Assembly: GCA_022605405.1 (NCBI GenBank)
Contig: JABYQQ010000019.1
Coordinates: 310,001-374,000 of the forward strand
Reading direction: 5' to 3'
Source: Earliella scabrosa
Taxonomy: Eukaryota; Basidiomycota; Agaricomycetes; Polyporales; Polyporaceae
Length of the DNA: 64,000 bases
A program made the position numbers and the translations under genes. The notes below the pieces were generated by a model. That model was not told the DNA's origin. It searched no databases and saw only the letters and a list, made by a program, of their open reading frames with translations. Positions within the stretch are counted from its first letter, which is position 1; each line of letters opens with the position of its first letter. Shown one piece after another: positions 54,065 through 64,000 of this stretch.

Positions 54065-57000
54065 ATGTCGGGTTTCGCGGGCAAGTATCAGCGGAAGAAA
54101 GGAGCGCGAGGTACGGTCGGCATCGTGCGCAACCATCGCCCACTGCAAGTGTCCTCCGAGCACTGCATCTACGGCGCGTCGTCAAGCGGCCTCCACCTGC
54201 AGGAGCACGCCGTCTCTCTTCAACCGGCCCCCCTAGAGCTCCACGACGTTGGCTCCTCCCCTGCCACACCCTTCGCTCAAAGCGAAGGCGGTGGCATCTC
54301 CTCGCCCTGCCGCTCCCTCCCCATCGCAGGCTCATCTTCTCAAAGCGAGCAATCACCGCAAGTCTTCGAGGACTGGTCACGGCTAGGCTCGCTGCCAGAT
54401 GCCCCGACGGATGCCGACCCCTCGTCTCTTCCCTCACCGAGTCCTGGGCAGTACAAACACAGTGCCGAGAAGGCAAAGCACCCTCCCCAACCCCCGAGGA
54501 AGTCCAACAAGGTACGAGACTCACGAAATGGCGCCTCCCACGTGTCGGGACTGAGGCCCGTTGTCTCTCGCCCAGGGTCTAGGCCAACGGCTGTAGGACA
54601 CCGAAGAGTACTTCCCGGTTCTGCTGCAATGCATGCTCGAAGTGGAGGCTCACCCACTCATTCCCGGACCGTGTCAAGTTTGTGCGGACCGACAAGCCAC
54701 AATGTGATGTACCGAGTGCGCCGACTGCCCCGCATTGTGCGTGCCATGCATTCTCTCCTCCCATAAGCACCACCCTTTCCATTGGGTTGAGGAGTGGAAC
54801 GGTCTTTACTTTCTCCGGCGGGACCTCTCCGAGCTGGGTTACGTGCGGCACCTAGGGCATCAAGGCGAACCCTGTCCCATCGCCTCGAGCTCCGACGCTC
54901 CTGCTAGTGAACGGCAATACGTTATAACACACACCAACGGCGTCCATGTGTGCAAGATTCGTATGTGTCAGTGTCCCGGTAGGCCCGATGTCATGAGGCA
55001 GCTCCTTCAGGCGCGCCTGTTCCCCGCCACGTTCTCCCTTCCACAATCCTTGTTCACGTTTGAACTGCTCGAGGACGCTCATGAAGATGTTTTGGCGAGC
55101 AAGAAGTCAGCCGGCGACTACTGCAAGAAATTGCGCCGACGTGCCGATGGCAGCCGTTCTCGCCCACCGCGGGTAAGCTCGTCGTCCTGTTACTGATGCT
55201 CTTGCTGACGGCTATTATCGCATGAAGGACCGCTATAGGGAGTTCTTGTTTGCGTCAAGAATATGGCGGCACCTGAAGATGCTCATGCGATCAGGCAAAT
55301 GTCACGGTGTGACGTACCCGAACAGACCGGCGGAACTCATCGCCACCCCTTGCTACGCATGTCCGTGGCCGGGGGTCAACCTTCCGGCGGACTACAAAGA
55401 CACTCCGGAGCGACTCCGGTAGGTTGACCATGCTGCGTGGCCCGGCATCACGACATAGCGTTGACGGATTGTGCGCAGGTACATCTACCGCCTCTGCTTG
55501 GGCGCCGATGGCAACCACAGCCTGCAGAAGAAAACCAAGCGTGACGACCAATCGGATTTCAGCCTCGCTCGTGGACGCGCCTTTTTCACGAATCGCAAAC
55601 TCATTGATTACATCAAACGGTATCCTAAGGATACCGCGAAAGTCGTACGTGCCCCTCCTGTATCGCGAAACCTCTCTTCTAATGTCGTGTTATCAACAGG
55701 TGGAGACCTGCAGTGGTTTCAAGGTGACGCGGTCACAGCGCGCGGGGAAATTCCGCAACCTGGATATCAGCGGTGTGGTCGCGATCTCTTGTATTCGCCA
55801 CGGCTGCTTCATGCCACGAGCTGTGGTAGATCTGCCTGGAGGAGAGCAGTGAGTGTGGTAGAGTACAAAGTCTGTTTGGCCTTGCTGATGACACGCGCAT
55901 CGACAGGTTCCCGCTAGTTGATCTGGCAATGTGCGGGCCTCTGGATCTTGCCCGCGAACTCGTCGAGGTGATGTTTACGTATGATGTCGGATGTGAATAT
56001 GTGTGTCGGCTGTTGGATCGATGGAAAGAGTGGCATCTCCCGCCGGAGTTCTTGCCGATCGTGGAGGCGGTCAAGGTTCTACTCCCGCAGTTGCATATGC
56101 TGGCTCACAAGGAGTCGTGCCAAACGAACTACGCCATCTGCTACAAGCGCGGATGCGGTCATTCCAACGGCGAGACCGTGGAGAGCAACTGGTTTCCTCA
56201 CAATGCCGTCGGCTTGAGCACCCGCGAAATGAACGGCGGCGCACGCCAGGATTCTATCAACGACCACTTCAACTTCTGGAACTGGGTCAAGAACGAGATT
56301 CGAGGTGGGTGACGAAAGATGTATCCTCATTGACGAGCTGACATCGAAAGTTATGTCACTTCCAGCGGCATATATCGCTCGTAAGCTGCTGGAGAAGCTC
56401 CCGTTACAGCTGGACCAGACCCGCGACCTCGCAGCACTGACCATCGCTGCCGGTCCAGAGCGCGCTCTCCGTTGGGCCCAGATGGATCGGCAGACTGAAG
56501 CCATCACCCCCGCAACGTATGCCACTTGGAAGCGCACACCTCGGCCCAGCGTTTACGTCCTCAACCAGGGACTAGGTCAGTGTTTGACATAGTGCGCGCG
56601 AGCAGGAAACTCACAGCAGTACTTCCCAGTGCCGAGCGCGGGAAAGGCGTACAAGGAGCTGTTGAAGACCCCGATCAACCTGCACGACGAGCACATGGAC
56701 CAAGTCCTCCAGGAGGCCCCAGAAACAGCGGCGACCTTCATCAAAACGGGCATCGAGCTGCAGGAGAGTCAGTACGTTGCTCCGCGGGCACTCACGCATC
56801 CGAATGTTGCGCTAAGAACTCCTAGGTATCAACTATCCAAATGCGTCAAGGCGTACCGAGAGGCCCTCCTCCATGATCGACCTCTTCCGGATAAGCCCCA
56901 GATTCTGTCCAACATGCGTAGCGCGCTCCGAGGACGACTCTCCCAATGGCGCGATCTGCAAGAGGTCTGCATGCCAATGTTGGATCGAGGGCTGGTCACT

Positions 57001-58109
57001 GAGGACGTGGAAGAGGATGATATCGAAGAAGACCTCGATCTACTCGAGAAGACAGTGGCCCATTGCGGCCCGGAGACAGAGTTTCTAGGCTTGCCCTCAG
57101 AGTTCCTACCCGACTCTATCGCCGCGTGTCACCTCAGCGAGCTGGCGGCGTTTGAGTATAAGCTCCGAGTGGGACGCGCCTTCGACCTGTTGGCGAGCGT
57201 CCGCGAGAGCGTGCGCAAACGCGCGGCTCTGATCTCGGAGAAGGACCGTCACGCGCGTGGCCAGCGCGACAACAAACGCAGCGCGGAGGTCGTGACCCAG
57301 GTTCACGCTGAAACCTTCGAACTCGCTCAGGCATACAACCGGAACTACTTCGCGCTTATCGCCCTGGCCGACCCGCGAATGCGGCTACCCGGGTCTGCCG
57401 CAATACCCCCACTCCTTCGTATCATCAACACGGAAACCGACTTGCGGGCTCCCAACCTGACCACTCCCAGGGAGAGTGGTGCCAGCAAGAACGTGCACAC
57501 GTGGATCTTCAGAGTATCTGCGCCCAGCGGTGATCAAGCTTTGGGGCCGGAATGGGCTGAAGAAAGTAAGTCTCACTCCCGATCGGAGATGCCGCCCAGA
57601 CAATGTATTAACGCCTCGCAGCCCAGCGAACAGAATGGCATCGCGCGTGGGCAAGTCAAGAACGAGTGCAAGAGGAGATCAACATGCTCTACGCCGAAGG
57701 ACGTCACCTCGAAGCCGGTTTCAGATTCGAAGCGCAGGAGAGGCTGCGGACGAAGGAAGCACTCACCCCCTATCGCTCTCGCGGAGCTACGGCATACGCT
57801 CATGAAAAATCTGCGATGTTTACCCGCATGGCGGATGACTGCGCCCGAGAAGTGAGGCAGGCTCATGCCGAACATCGCCGTCGCATGCTCGCGGATGGCG
57901 AGCGGTGCTCAACGTTCAAGGCATTACAGGAGTCGATCACACTGGAACATGCTAGGATTGACTACGGGGTGGTGCGTACAAAGACACATCATGCGCGCCT
58001 CCGTGATACTCACCACAATCGCCAGTCCATAAGACCCCTGATGAGGGCGCAGCTTGAGGGGCCGGATAAGCTCAAGTGGGAAGCGGTTTTGGAGCAGATG
58101 GGTTTCTGA
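54065..58109 (+). pseudogene. KDZ-type DNA transposase with CxC2 cysteine cluster, one in-frame stop
   Basis: Exons: 54065-54511, 54597-55172, 55228-55418, 55479-55644, 55700-55848, 55917-56304, 56366-56575, 56606-56771, 56826-57565, 57622-58109. The N-terminal cysteine cluster (CQVC; CTECADCPALCVPC; SHKHHPFHWVEEWNGLYF) is the CxC2 type found with KDZ transposases. The catalytic core keeps all expected acidic residues: Asp in GADGNHSLQ (55507), Asp in FTYDVGCEY (55983), Glu in GCGHSNGETVESNW (56172 or 56181). The C-terminal coiled coil has TEWHRAWA. A TGA at 54705-54707 interrupts the cysteine cluster where the family usually has Arg, consistent with CGA to TGA. The intron modelled at 56576-56605 is only 30 bp, which may mark a second lesion. 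Otherwise full length. Confidence 0.8.
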
Positions 58110-58210
58110 GGGTACGGGTCGTTCCAATGTGCCCTGTAGACCCGTTGTGTCTGTGTTTGTGACACCAAAGCGTGCCATTGTGCGTGGATGGAAGAATATA
58201 CATGTAGGGC

Positions 58211-59900
58211 CTAGACAACAGACTTGGACGACGCACACTTGTAACCCGCCTCCTTCCACATCGCCTCATGAGTGAACTGTACTAGGAAATAGCGTTCGCC
58301 ACGATCCCATTTTGGTACGCGATGCAGGAGATCACGACCCCGAAAAAAGACGATATCCCCCGGCGAGAGTCTGATCCGGAGTCGCAACTGAGGGAACTCG
58401 AAGTACGCGCCTTCAAAGTCTCCGAAGTACGTGATGTTCGCCCACGCCCAATGAGGATCCTGAGAGTCCCAATGTTCGGGAGACCACCGGTTGTACATGA
58501 CCTCGCGACCCTCCCAAAGGTTGAATTTATCTAGAGCGGCAAAGGCGACCTGTGACTTGTACTTGGATAGTCGATAGTCGTAGACCCGCCTGAGCAAGCC
58601 GAATTGCAGGGGATCGATGCAAGCCAGCGTGGTGGAGCAGTACGCATTGATGAGCTCCAGATCTGAGAATAGAGTCATGGCCCCTTCGAAGCTGGCTCCC
58701 GTTTTGCGGATATCGCTGCAGACGACCGGGGCATCCTTCTATTGAGGAGCCTACTATCAGCCCTCTGACTTGGTGCAGACGAGCAGAGCGGGACGCACCG
58801 AGTGGCCAATAGCATGCCATAGTCCAGCGGCGCGTGTGCGACCCGCCACTTTTGCGCCGGGCATATAACACTGTTGGAAGTCATTTGCCCCTTTCTTCGA
58901 CATGGGAGCCACCTTGCCCCAACGCAGGATAGCTTCCGTGGAATCGTCCTGTGAGGCGATGAGAGATGAATAGTGAAAGCAAGTTAGGCGTACTTACCAG
59001 AGTCTTGCCCCTCACGGCGCGAGGAAAGTGCCATACCAGTGGGTATCCATCCTTGCTGAGCGCCATACGTGGACCGTCACCCTCCCAAACTGTGTCCTTG
59101 GGTTCGAGACTCTTGGTCTTCTGAGCCATTTTGCCGTTGCGATAGTTTCTTCCGGCCGCGCGCCAGAGGCTGAAAGTGGAGAAGACACCTAGCACCCCAG
59201 CGATCTGAGGTCAGATTACGCATGTGCCCGGGGCACATTGCACTTACTGGTGTTCTCAGGGCGTCTGGCGATGTCGACGTTCTTTGAAGCGATACGGTCA
59301 AAACCGTGAGTCAAGCGAAGAAGCTGCTCCACCCGAGGGAGATCCTGCCACCTACGACGAGACCTAAGAAGGCCAGGTACATGAGCCTAGGTAAGCTGTA
59401 ATGACAGGAGACATACGCCGATGTGAGGCCGGGCCTGCGAAGAGAGTCAGCCGCAGAAAGGTCGGGGGGACCAGAAGAACGCACCCGGCGTCGTCGTCGT
59501 CATCGTCACTCAGTTGACTAAGTTCCTCGAAACTACAATCAAAATTCGCTCTGGCACGAGCTCGGTATTCGGGCAACAGCGCATGTCCCGTGCGATCCGT
59601 TTGAAGTAGATAAAGGTCGGCCAGACGCAGACACTCAGCCTCCCTTTGCTCCCGGAGACTGGGCGAATGGGAGGCCCCGACCGCGGGGTTTGGAATCTGG
59701 GGCACGGCAGGGTGCTCAGGAATCGTCTTGCCTGCTGAGACTGGACCCTTGCGTGACTTCAAAGGTTTGTCGGGCAGGAGAGCACGACATCTAAACAGTC
59801 GGCGTGTCCTCGGTGGCCTTCGATCGGCGGTAGCTTCGGCCCGGGCCTGGAAAGCCGCCTGAGAGACTTCGTCGGAGGGCCGCGCGGGAAGACCTGCCAT
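58211..59900 (-). CDS. TET/JBP-family 2-oxoglutarate/Fe(II) dioxygenase
   Basis: Leftward multi-exon gene. The last exons are 58998 upward to about 59200, 58799-58948 and 58211-58738; earlier exons reach ATG 59900 (MAGLPARPSDEV). Its 3' end meets the KDZ 3' end with a 101-bp gap. The core double-stranded beta-helix shows the Fe(II) ligands His and Asp in EHWDSQDP (58474), the distal His in DLLHRVP (58324) and the 2OG-binding Arg in GERYFLVQF (58294), with PGDIVFFRG between them. This matches the fungal TET/JBP family that oxidises 5-methylcytosine. The preceding region (WEGDGPRMALSKDGYPLVWHF; TGASFEGAMTLFSDLELI) is typical of these proteins. The N-terminal part is disordered with an acidic DDDDDD run. 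Junctions between 59200 and 59500 are uncertain. The enzyme looks intact. Confidence 0.8.
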
Positions 59901-59972
59901 TATGCGCCTCCTGTTCTCATTCCAGTCACCTCGCCTTGGAGAAAATGCACGGTATCTCACCTTGACAGACCT

Positions 59973-61328
59973 GTGAACCAGCTGAAGAGGATCAACCTCG
60001 ACGTGGCCTGTACCCCGCTGGCTTGCCGTCGGCTACCTCGCCAGCCAAGCGACAAGCGCCCGAAAATGCCAACTCACCGCAACGACATCGACCCTCTTTT
60101 CTCTTTGGTGCATCCCCCTCCGACATCTATCCCGTGCCGGAAGGCGGAAGCGTGGTCTGTGCTTCTGGGAATGCTCCACCAGGGAGTCGGGCTGGTCCTG
60201 CACCGACTCGGGGCCACACTTCCGCACCCTCGACACTCTATCCTGCGTACGCAGGTTGCAGCCCTCGGGCGGCTCCACCACTTTCATACAACCCTTGAAA
60301 CCGCCCTCATACTCGCGTCGTAAGTCTTCTGGCCGTTGGAGGCTGACTGCGTGTGCTGACATGTCACATTGCGCAGGTGTTCTCAATGCCACCGCGACGA
60401 TACCCCGCTCCCACCAGAATGGCATGACGCCCCGTCCACCCCATCGTAAGTCGTTCCCCAGTGCTGGTGCAATCCATGAAGGCTACATCTACAACGGCTG
60501 TAGCTATCTGGGAATGGATTCTCGACTATGCGCCCTCGTCCCGATGTTCGACTGAGCGTCGCATTGGTGACAGAGGGGTGGAGGGCAACTTGGAGTTGGC
60601 TTTCACCGCGAAGCAAGGGATCATCTTACATGGAAGCAGGTGCGTCATGCGGATTATACTGGCTGCTGGTATGTGTCTACCATTTACACATTGACTAGAC
60701 TGCGGTTTGCACCCTGCACTCGTCTCGAGAATCACGACCATGCCCGACCTTCCAAGCTCCCCGTGAGACATGGGCACCCTGCGCTGGTTTGCTTGCCACC
60801 GAGCATGTGCCCTCCAGCCGAGGAGAAACTTGGGTACTCACGCCGGTACGAAGGCAAAGGAACTTGTCTGTCCCAGCCCAGGTACGTAAACACTGTTCTA
60901 AGTGCTTTCTTCCCTCCCTCCCCTCGCCGCCCTCCTCCTTCAAGTATCGACGCCAGCGGGTTGGGAGGGGCGTCGTCAAATGAATGAGACATCGGGGGCA
61001 CAACGCCGGACAACAGTACGAGAGAGGGAGACCCGGAGGGGAGAGCGAGGCGATGAGGCCGGCCGGACCCGTTAAGTGGCAAGCGTCACATACCAGCGAA
61101 AACCCTGACCGTCCTGCAGATCGTCGGCACCTTGACTGGATTGCGCGGGTGCCGTCGTTCGTGTGGGTTCAGGCAGGCCAGGCGCGGGCTTGGAGTGGAT
61201 TGCTGGCGTTGAGCATACGTGAGCGAGACCGTGGACAATTGAGATCGCTGTTGAGAGGGCGCACGGGACCGCGCGACTACAGCATCGCTTTAAGGGACTG
61301 CGGAGAGTGCGAGTGTCCTGTCGTCTGA
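59973..61328 (+). other. Unresolved rightward coding region, probably several exons
   Basis: Protein-like open stretches alternate between frames on the plus strand. There is a proline-rich piece at 60023-60298 (PSDIYPVPEGGSVVC), a piece near 60370-60550 (MTPRPPH, ending SRLCALVPMFD), a P/C-containing piece near 60740-60890 (CPPAEEKLGYSRRYEGKGTC), and an R-rich open frame at 60984-61328 (WIARVPSFVWVQAGQARAW, stop after CGECECPVV). Splice-like signals occur between them but I could not make one phase-consistent model. The region lies divergently from the TET/JBP gene. No family recognised. The rest of 59901-61518 has no other feature. Confidence 0.35.
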
Positions 61329-61518
61329 TCTTGCAAGGCCAGGAGCTGGCCCTTGCCCGGGCGTCCACATCCCGCACGTCCTTAGAGCTTGGAGGGGACG
61401 TTCATAGACGCCTAGACTCGAATAGAAGGAGTCTCCCACGCTCTGTGCAGCAAGATAATCGCTGCGACTGCCCGATACGAACCCGTCGTCCTTTGTCTCG
61501 AAACTGTTCACTGATACG

Positions 61519-62664
61519 ATGGAATACAGGCGACCTGGCCTGGAGGACCCCAACGACATCATTGGGGTATTCGACGGGCCCGATGACATACGTCGGAGGG
61601 GCGACATCCCTCTCACGTCGCCTCCTGCCCGAGCCGCAGCCGACATCGAGATACCCCGCGAAACCACCCCTGACCTCACCGATGCGAGCTCTGAAGGATC
61701 GTCGACTTCGGAAGAGTCATTGATGTCCGTCGACGAAGGAGCTGCGTGGCCCCATGCGGCCCCCCTGCGAGTTTTCGCCTATGCCCGCTATCCTCATCCC
61801 ATCCTTGATGGGATGGCCGACGATCCGCGTTACACATACGTCCGAGCGCGGTCCCTCAACTACTATCTGCGCCTGTCGCGAGGACTCCATCGAATGAACG
61901 TGAGTGGTCTTTGGAGTATCAGCGGCGCAAGGGTGACAACAGCCAAGCAGATTCCTCTGCCCACCGATGCTGGAATGGTCGACCGACGACGAGTGGCAGA
62001 ACTCCGCCTGTTCCTGCTCTACCTTCAAGATGTCGAGAGTGACAAGTTAGGGATGAGCATACCCCTCGCCTATGCCCTGCACGACCTCGCACGAGCCCTC
62101 ATCTACATCCTCGATCGATTGGTGGATGAACGAGGTTCTCAGGACCCGTCATCGAGGGAGCGTGCGGAACGGACGTTGGCTCGATTCGCCGACATGGTGG
62201 AGGAGACAGTGCCATACGACCGGGGACCGGTGAAAGATATGAGTGGCTGGGTAATAGCACTGGCGGAGCGAATGCGCACCATGGTGGCTCCGGTGAGTTC
62301 CTGGCGACATTGGGTGCGGAAGATCAAACGGATGACCCACCCACAGGAGGTCTTGGATGGTCGCGTGGCGGACTGGCGAGATATCGTAGGCACTCGGCGC
62401 ATCTTCCCCAATGCATCAACGGGTGGGACCTCTTTGCGCAATCGAGGGGTGCAGGCGACCGAAGGCCCCGACGGCGGCGTAACAGATGGGGGAGAGTCGG
62501 TCCTACCGGCGGACGGGTTCTCGGACGGCTACGATAGCGCATTGTGGCTCGTGGAGGATCCCCGAGAGCCTTTCAAGTTGTCGGTGTATCAGTGTCCGGA
62601 GGATCGAGTGTACTGTTGGGACGACTTGATGCCCGTGGCGCGGGCGCTTGGCCTCGATGTATAA
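61519..62664 (+). CDS. Unknown 381-aa protein
   Basis: Single open frame from ATG 61519 to the stop at 62664. The N-terminal ~75 residues are disordered, S/T/E-rich. Residues about 75-260 look globular and helical: RYTYVRARSLNYYLRLSRGLHR, RRVAELRLFLLYLQDVESD, LAYALHDLARALIYILDRLVDE, GWVIALAERMRTMVAPVSSWRHW. A G/D-rich linker and a short C-terminal module (LWLVEDPREPFKLSVYQCP) follow. No known family or transmembrane segment recognised. Codon use and the long open frame suggest a real gene. It lies 95 bp upstream of the next gene in the same direction. Confidence 0.6.
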   Translation: MEYRRPGLEDPNDIIGVFDGPDDIRRRGDIPLTSPPARAAADIEIPRETTPDLTDASSEGSSTSEESLMSVDEGAAWPHAAPLRVFAYARYPHPILDGMADDPRYTYVRARSLNYYLRLSRGLHRMNVSGLWSISGARVTTAKQIPLPTDAGMVDRRRVAELRLFLLYLQDVESDKLGMSIPLAYALHDLARALIYILDRLVDERGSQDPSSRERAERTLARFADMVEETVPYDRGPVKDMSGWVIALAERMRTMVAPVSSWRHWVRKIKRMTHPQEVLDGRVADWRDIVGTRRIFPNASTGGTSLRNRGVQATEGPDGGVTDGGESVLPADGFSDGYDSALWLVEDPREPFKLSVYQCPEDRVYCWDDLMPVARALGLDV

Positions 62665-62759
62665 TACCGATGAAATTGGCAGGTTTGAGCCGGCTGATAT
62701 ACCACTAGATAAGAGTGCGGGGCCACGACACAAATGGCCGACGGCCTTTGATCAGAGCC

Positions 62760-63309
62760 ATGCAGCAAATCACCACCAACGAATACGTCCACTTCTACGC
62801 CCGGAGGAAGGCTGAGGTGCAGGGCTGGACGGTAACTTCGCGTCAGCTGGACTACTTCCTGCGCGTCGAAGGGCCCGCGGGAAGTGAGCCTATCGATCAC
62901 TTGGATGTACGTGGAGCTCCCACCCGCCGACAAACGAACTGACAGCCTCCGACAGATACCTCTCTTCGTCAATGGGTTTCGCCCGAGAGATTGCCATGTG
63001 CTACTCGTCCTATACGCCGGCACCGCGAACTACATGGACGACACCACCCACACGATCTCGGCGGAGCTGCTGTTCCAAATCCGACGTGTCCTAGAGTTCT
63101 TGTACGCCCTCTGGGTGCATCACGACAGCTCCATGAAGGACCTGTACGACCAATGGTGTCGTCGTATCGTCAACATCACGGAGTATCGTCGACTTGCAAT
63201 CATCGAGGACCAGAGCCACGAACTAGCCGCATTGAGTGCTTGGATCACGAACATCAAAGGGACAAGGGTGAGAGTCATTCGTCACACGTGGATTTGGGAG
63301 ACTGAGTAG
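62760..63309 (+). CDS. Unknown small helical protein
   Basis: Two-exon model, 166 aa: 62760-62906, intron 62907-62955 (GTACGT...CGACAG, 49 bp), 62956-63309. It begins MQQITTNEYVHFYARRK. The second exon encodes mainly helices (FQIRRVLEFLYALWVHHDS, KDLYDQWCRRIVN, HELAALSAWITNI). No known motif. The exon join is in phase and improves length, which supports the model. Confidence 0.55.
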
Positions 63310-63330
63310 GACTAGCCCCTGAGCCCAAGG

Positions 63331-63558
63331 ATGTCGGACCCCACTGCTCGTGAGCAGGAACTGGCCGTAAGCGAGCTGACGAACTCTTGGCGGATGTTCA
63401 AAGTGGGTGTTCAAGCGGGCATTGATATTACGGAGAGGAAGGGAGCCCGAGCAACCTATCCCGGTAGGTATCGACCCGAAGATATACTGGAAGGGCTCAG
63501 CGCAAGCGCGGCGACGATAGAGGATCCTCGGGAGGCCGAGGATCTCCACTTAGTGTAG
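63331..63558 (+). CDS. Possible small protein, 75 aa
   Basis: Open frame MSDPTAREQELAVSELTNSW... ending at 63558, only 21 bp after the previous stop. Composition is protein-like and helical. It may be a separate small gene or a downstream exon of the 62760 gene after an unseen intron. No homology recognised. Confidence 0.35.
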   Translation: MSDPTAREQELAVSELTNSWRMFKVGVQAGIDITERKGARATYPGRYRPEDILEGLSASAATIEDPREAEDLHLV

Positions 63559-64000
63559 GGACACGCAGTAAGGGCTCCGAGGTTGACGTATTGGGGGGGC
63601 GTTGTGGGAGGGGAAGATGGAAGCCTAACACACGGGGGAATACAAGCAGTTCGGGGTTATAAGATCAAGATGAGCGAGCGAACGGGAGCGTGACATCAAG
63701 GAGAACGAGCTAGCGAAGGAGAGCACGACATCAAGGAAACTGTGGAAGATAGCAATGTGAAGGAACACGATGTAGGGGAAACTAGGGCGGACGGAGAGCG
63801 CGACATCAAGAACACAATTACGATAGGATGGACCACCCAGGCATCACGCCTTGGGTTTATGGTGGGTGATGAACCATTCGGCATCAATGTCGTACAACTG
63901 ATAAAGAGCCTCAGCGAACCTCCAAGGGAGTTAGTGGACGTGTCGAAGGATGTGTCGATGTAACCTACCTCCGGATCTCCTTCTCGCCCATCCAATGTTC
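63559..64000. other. Right end of window, purine-rich with short direct repeats
   Basis: GACATCAAG occurs three times (63692, 63728 and 63801 areas), each with a preceding GAGCG or GAGAGC, giving an acidic repeat-like peptide if translated (HDIKE, EHDVGE, RDIKN). An open frame runs 63742-63963 but lacks a credible start context. The reason to list it is the repeat, not a gene. The sequence is cut by the window edge. Confidence 0.3.

Larger units (their letters stand above)
41595..63558. mobile_element. Probable large KDZ-type transposon or cargo region (ends not found)
   Basis: All genes from the HMG-like protein to the small unknown proteins are of transposon-associated or unknown type, without ordinary housekeeping genes among them. 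Two pairs are divergent around shared promoters and the KDZ and TET/JBP genes are tail to tail. KDZ elements of mushrooms are known to carry TET/JBP and HMG-type genes. I did not find terminal inverted repeats; coordinates here are gene limits, not element ends. The right end may lie outside the window. Confidence 0.4.

Noticed and set aside
53637..54524. 295-aa leftward frame over the 788-aa gene end and KDZ exon 1
   Set aside because: It overlaps two better supported rightward genes and has no domain.
63742..63963. 73-aa frame at the right edge
   Set aside because: No clear start and partly made of short direct repeats; kept only as a repeat note.

Overview
This window is nuclear DNA of a filamentous basidiomycete, most likely an Agaricomycete (mushroom or polypore lineage). 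The basis is the many 50-75 bp GT-AG introns, tandem arrays of leucine-rich F-box genes, and two transposase classes typical of such genomes: a Plavaka-type and a KDZ-type (Kyakuja-Dileera-Zisupton) transposase. No rRNA, tRNA, CRISPR or prokaryotic feature was recognised.

Layout. (1) 0.3-13.7 kb: a rightward family array of four F-box genes interleaved with two GNAT acetyltransferase genes. Remnants of extra copies (a GNAT 3' end at 6.2 kb, an F-box 3' end at 9.1 kb) and duplicated intergenic DNA record local duplication and decay. (2) 13.9-17.7 kb: two divergently transcribed paralogues, helical proteins with a central hydrophobic hairpin, resembling alpha-pore-forming proteins in architecture. 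(3) 18.1-25.0 kb: three leftward F-box genes of a second subfamily. The third is cut in two by a transposon and its 5' end now lies at 32.6-32.8 kb. (4) 25.0-40.5 kb: two almost identical 7,581-bp Plavaka-type elements, head to head as a 15.5-kb inverted repeat around a 341-bp loop. Each carries an apparently intact transposase and a divergent companion gene. (5) 40.5-41.6 kb: gene-free, with a cluster of TAATCC/GGATTA palindromes. (6) 41.6-64 kb: a dense set of genes of transposon character. It holds a very large HMG-like/RGG protein, a protein with a SUMO-interaction-like motif, an unknown 788-aa protein, a KDZ transposase with one in-frame stop, a TET/JBP-type 2-oxoglutarate/Fe(II) dioxygenase placed tail to tail with it, and several unknown downstream genes.

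How it fits together. The left part looks like a birth-and-death cluster of substrate-adaptor (F-box) genes. The right part looks like a large cargo-bearing KDZ element that couples a transposase with a 5-methylcytosine-oxidising type enzyme, a linkage known in mushroom-forming fungi. The Plavaka pair sits between them and has disrupted one F-box gene. Exon models were built by eye from splice signals and reading phase. Ends of the KDZ element and some 5' exons remain unresolved.
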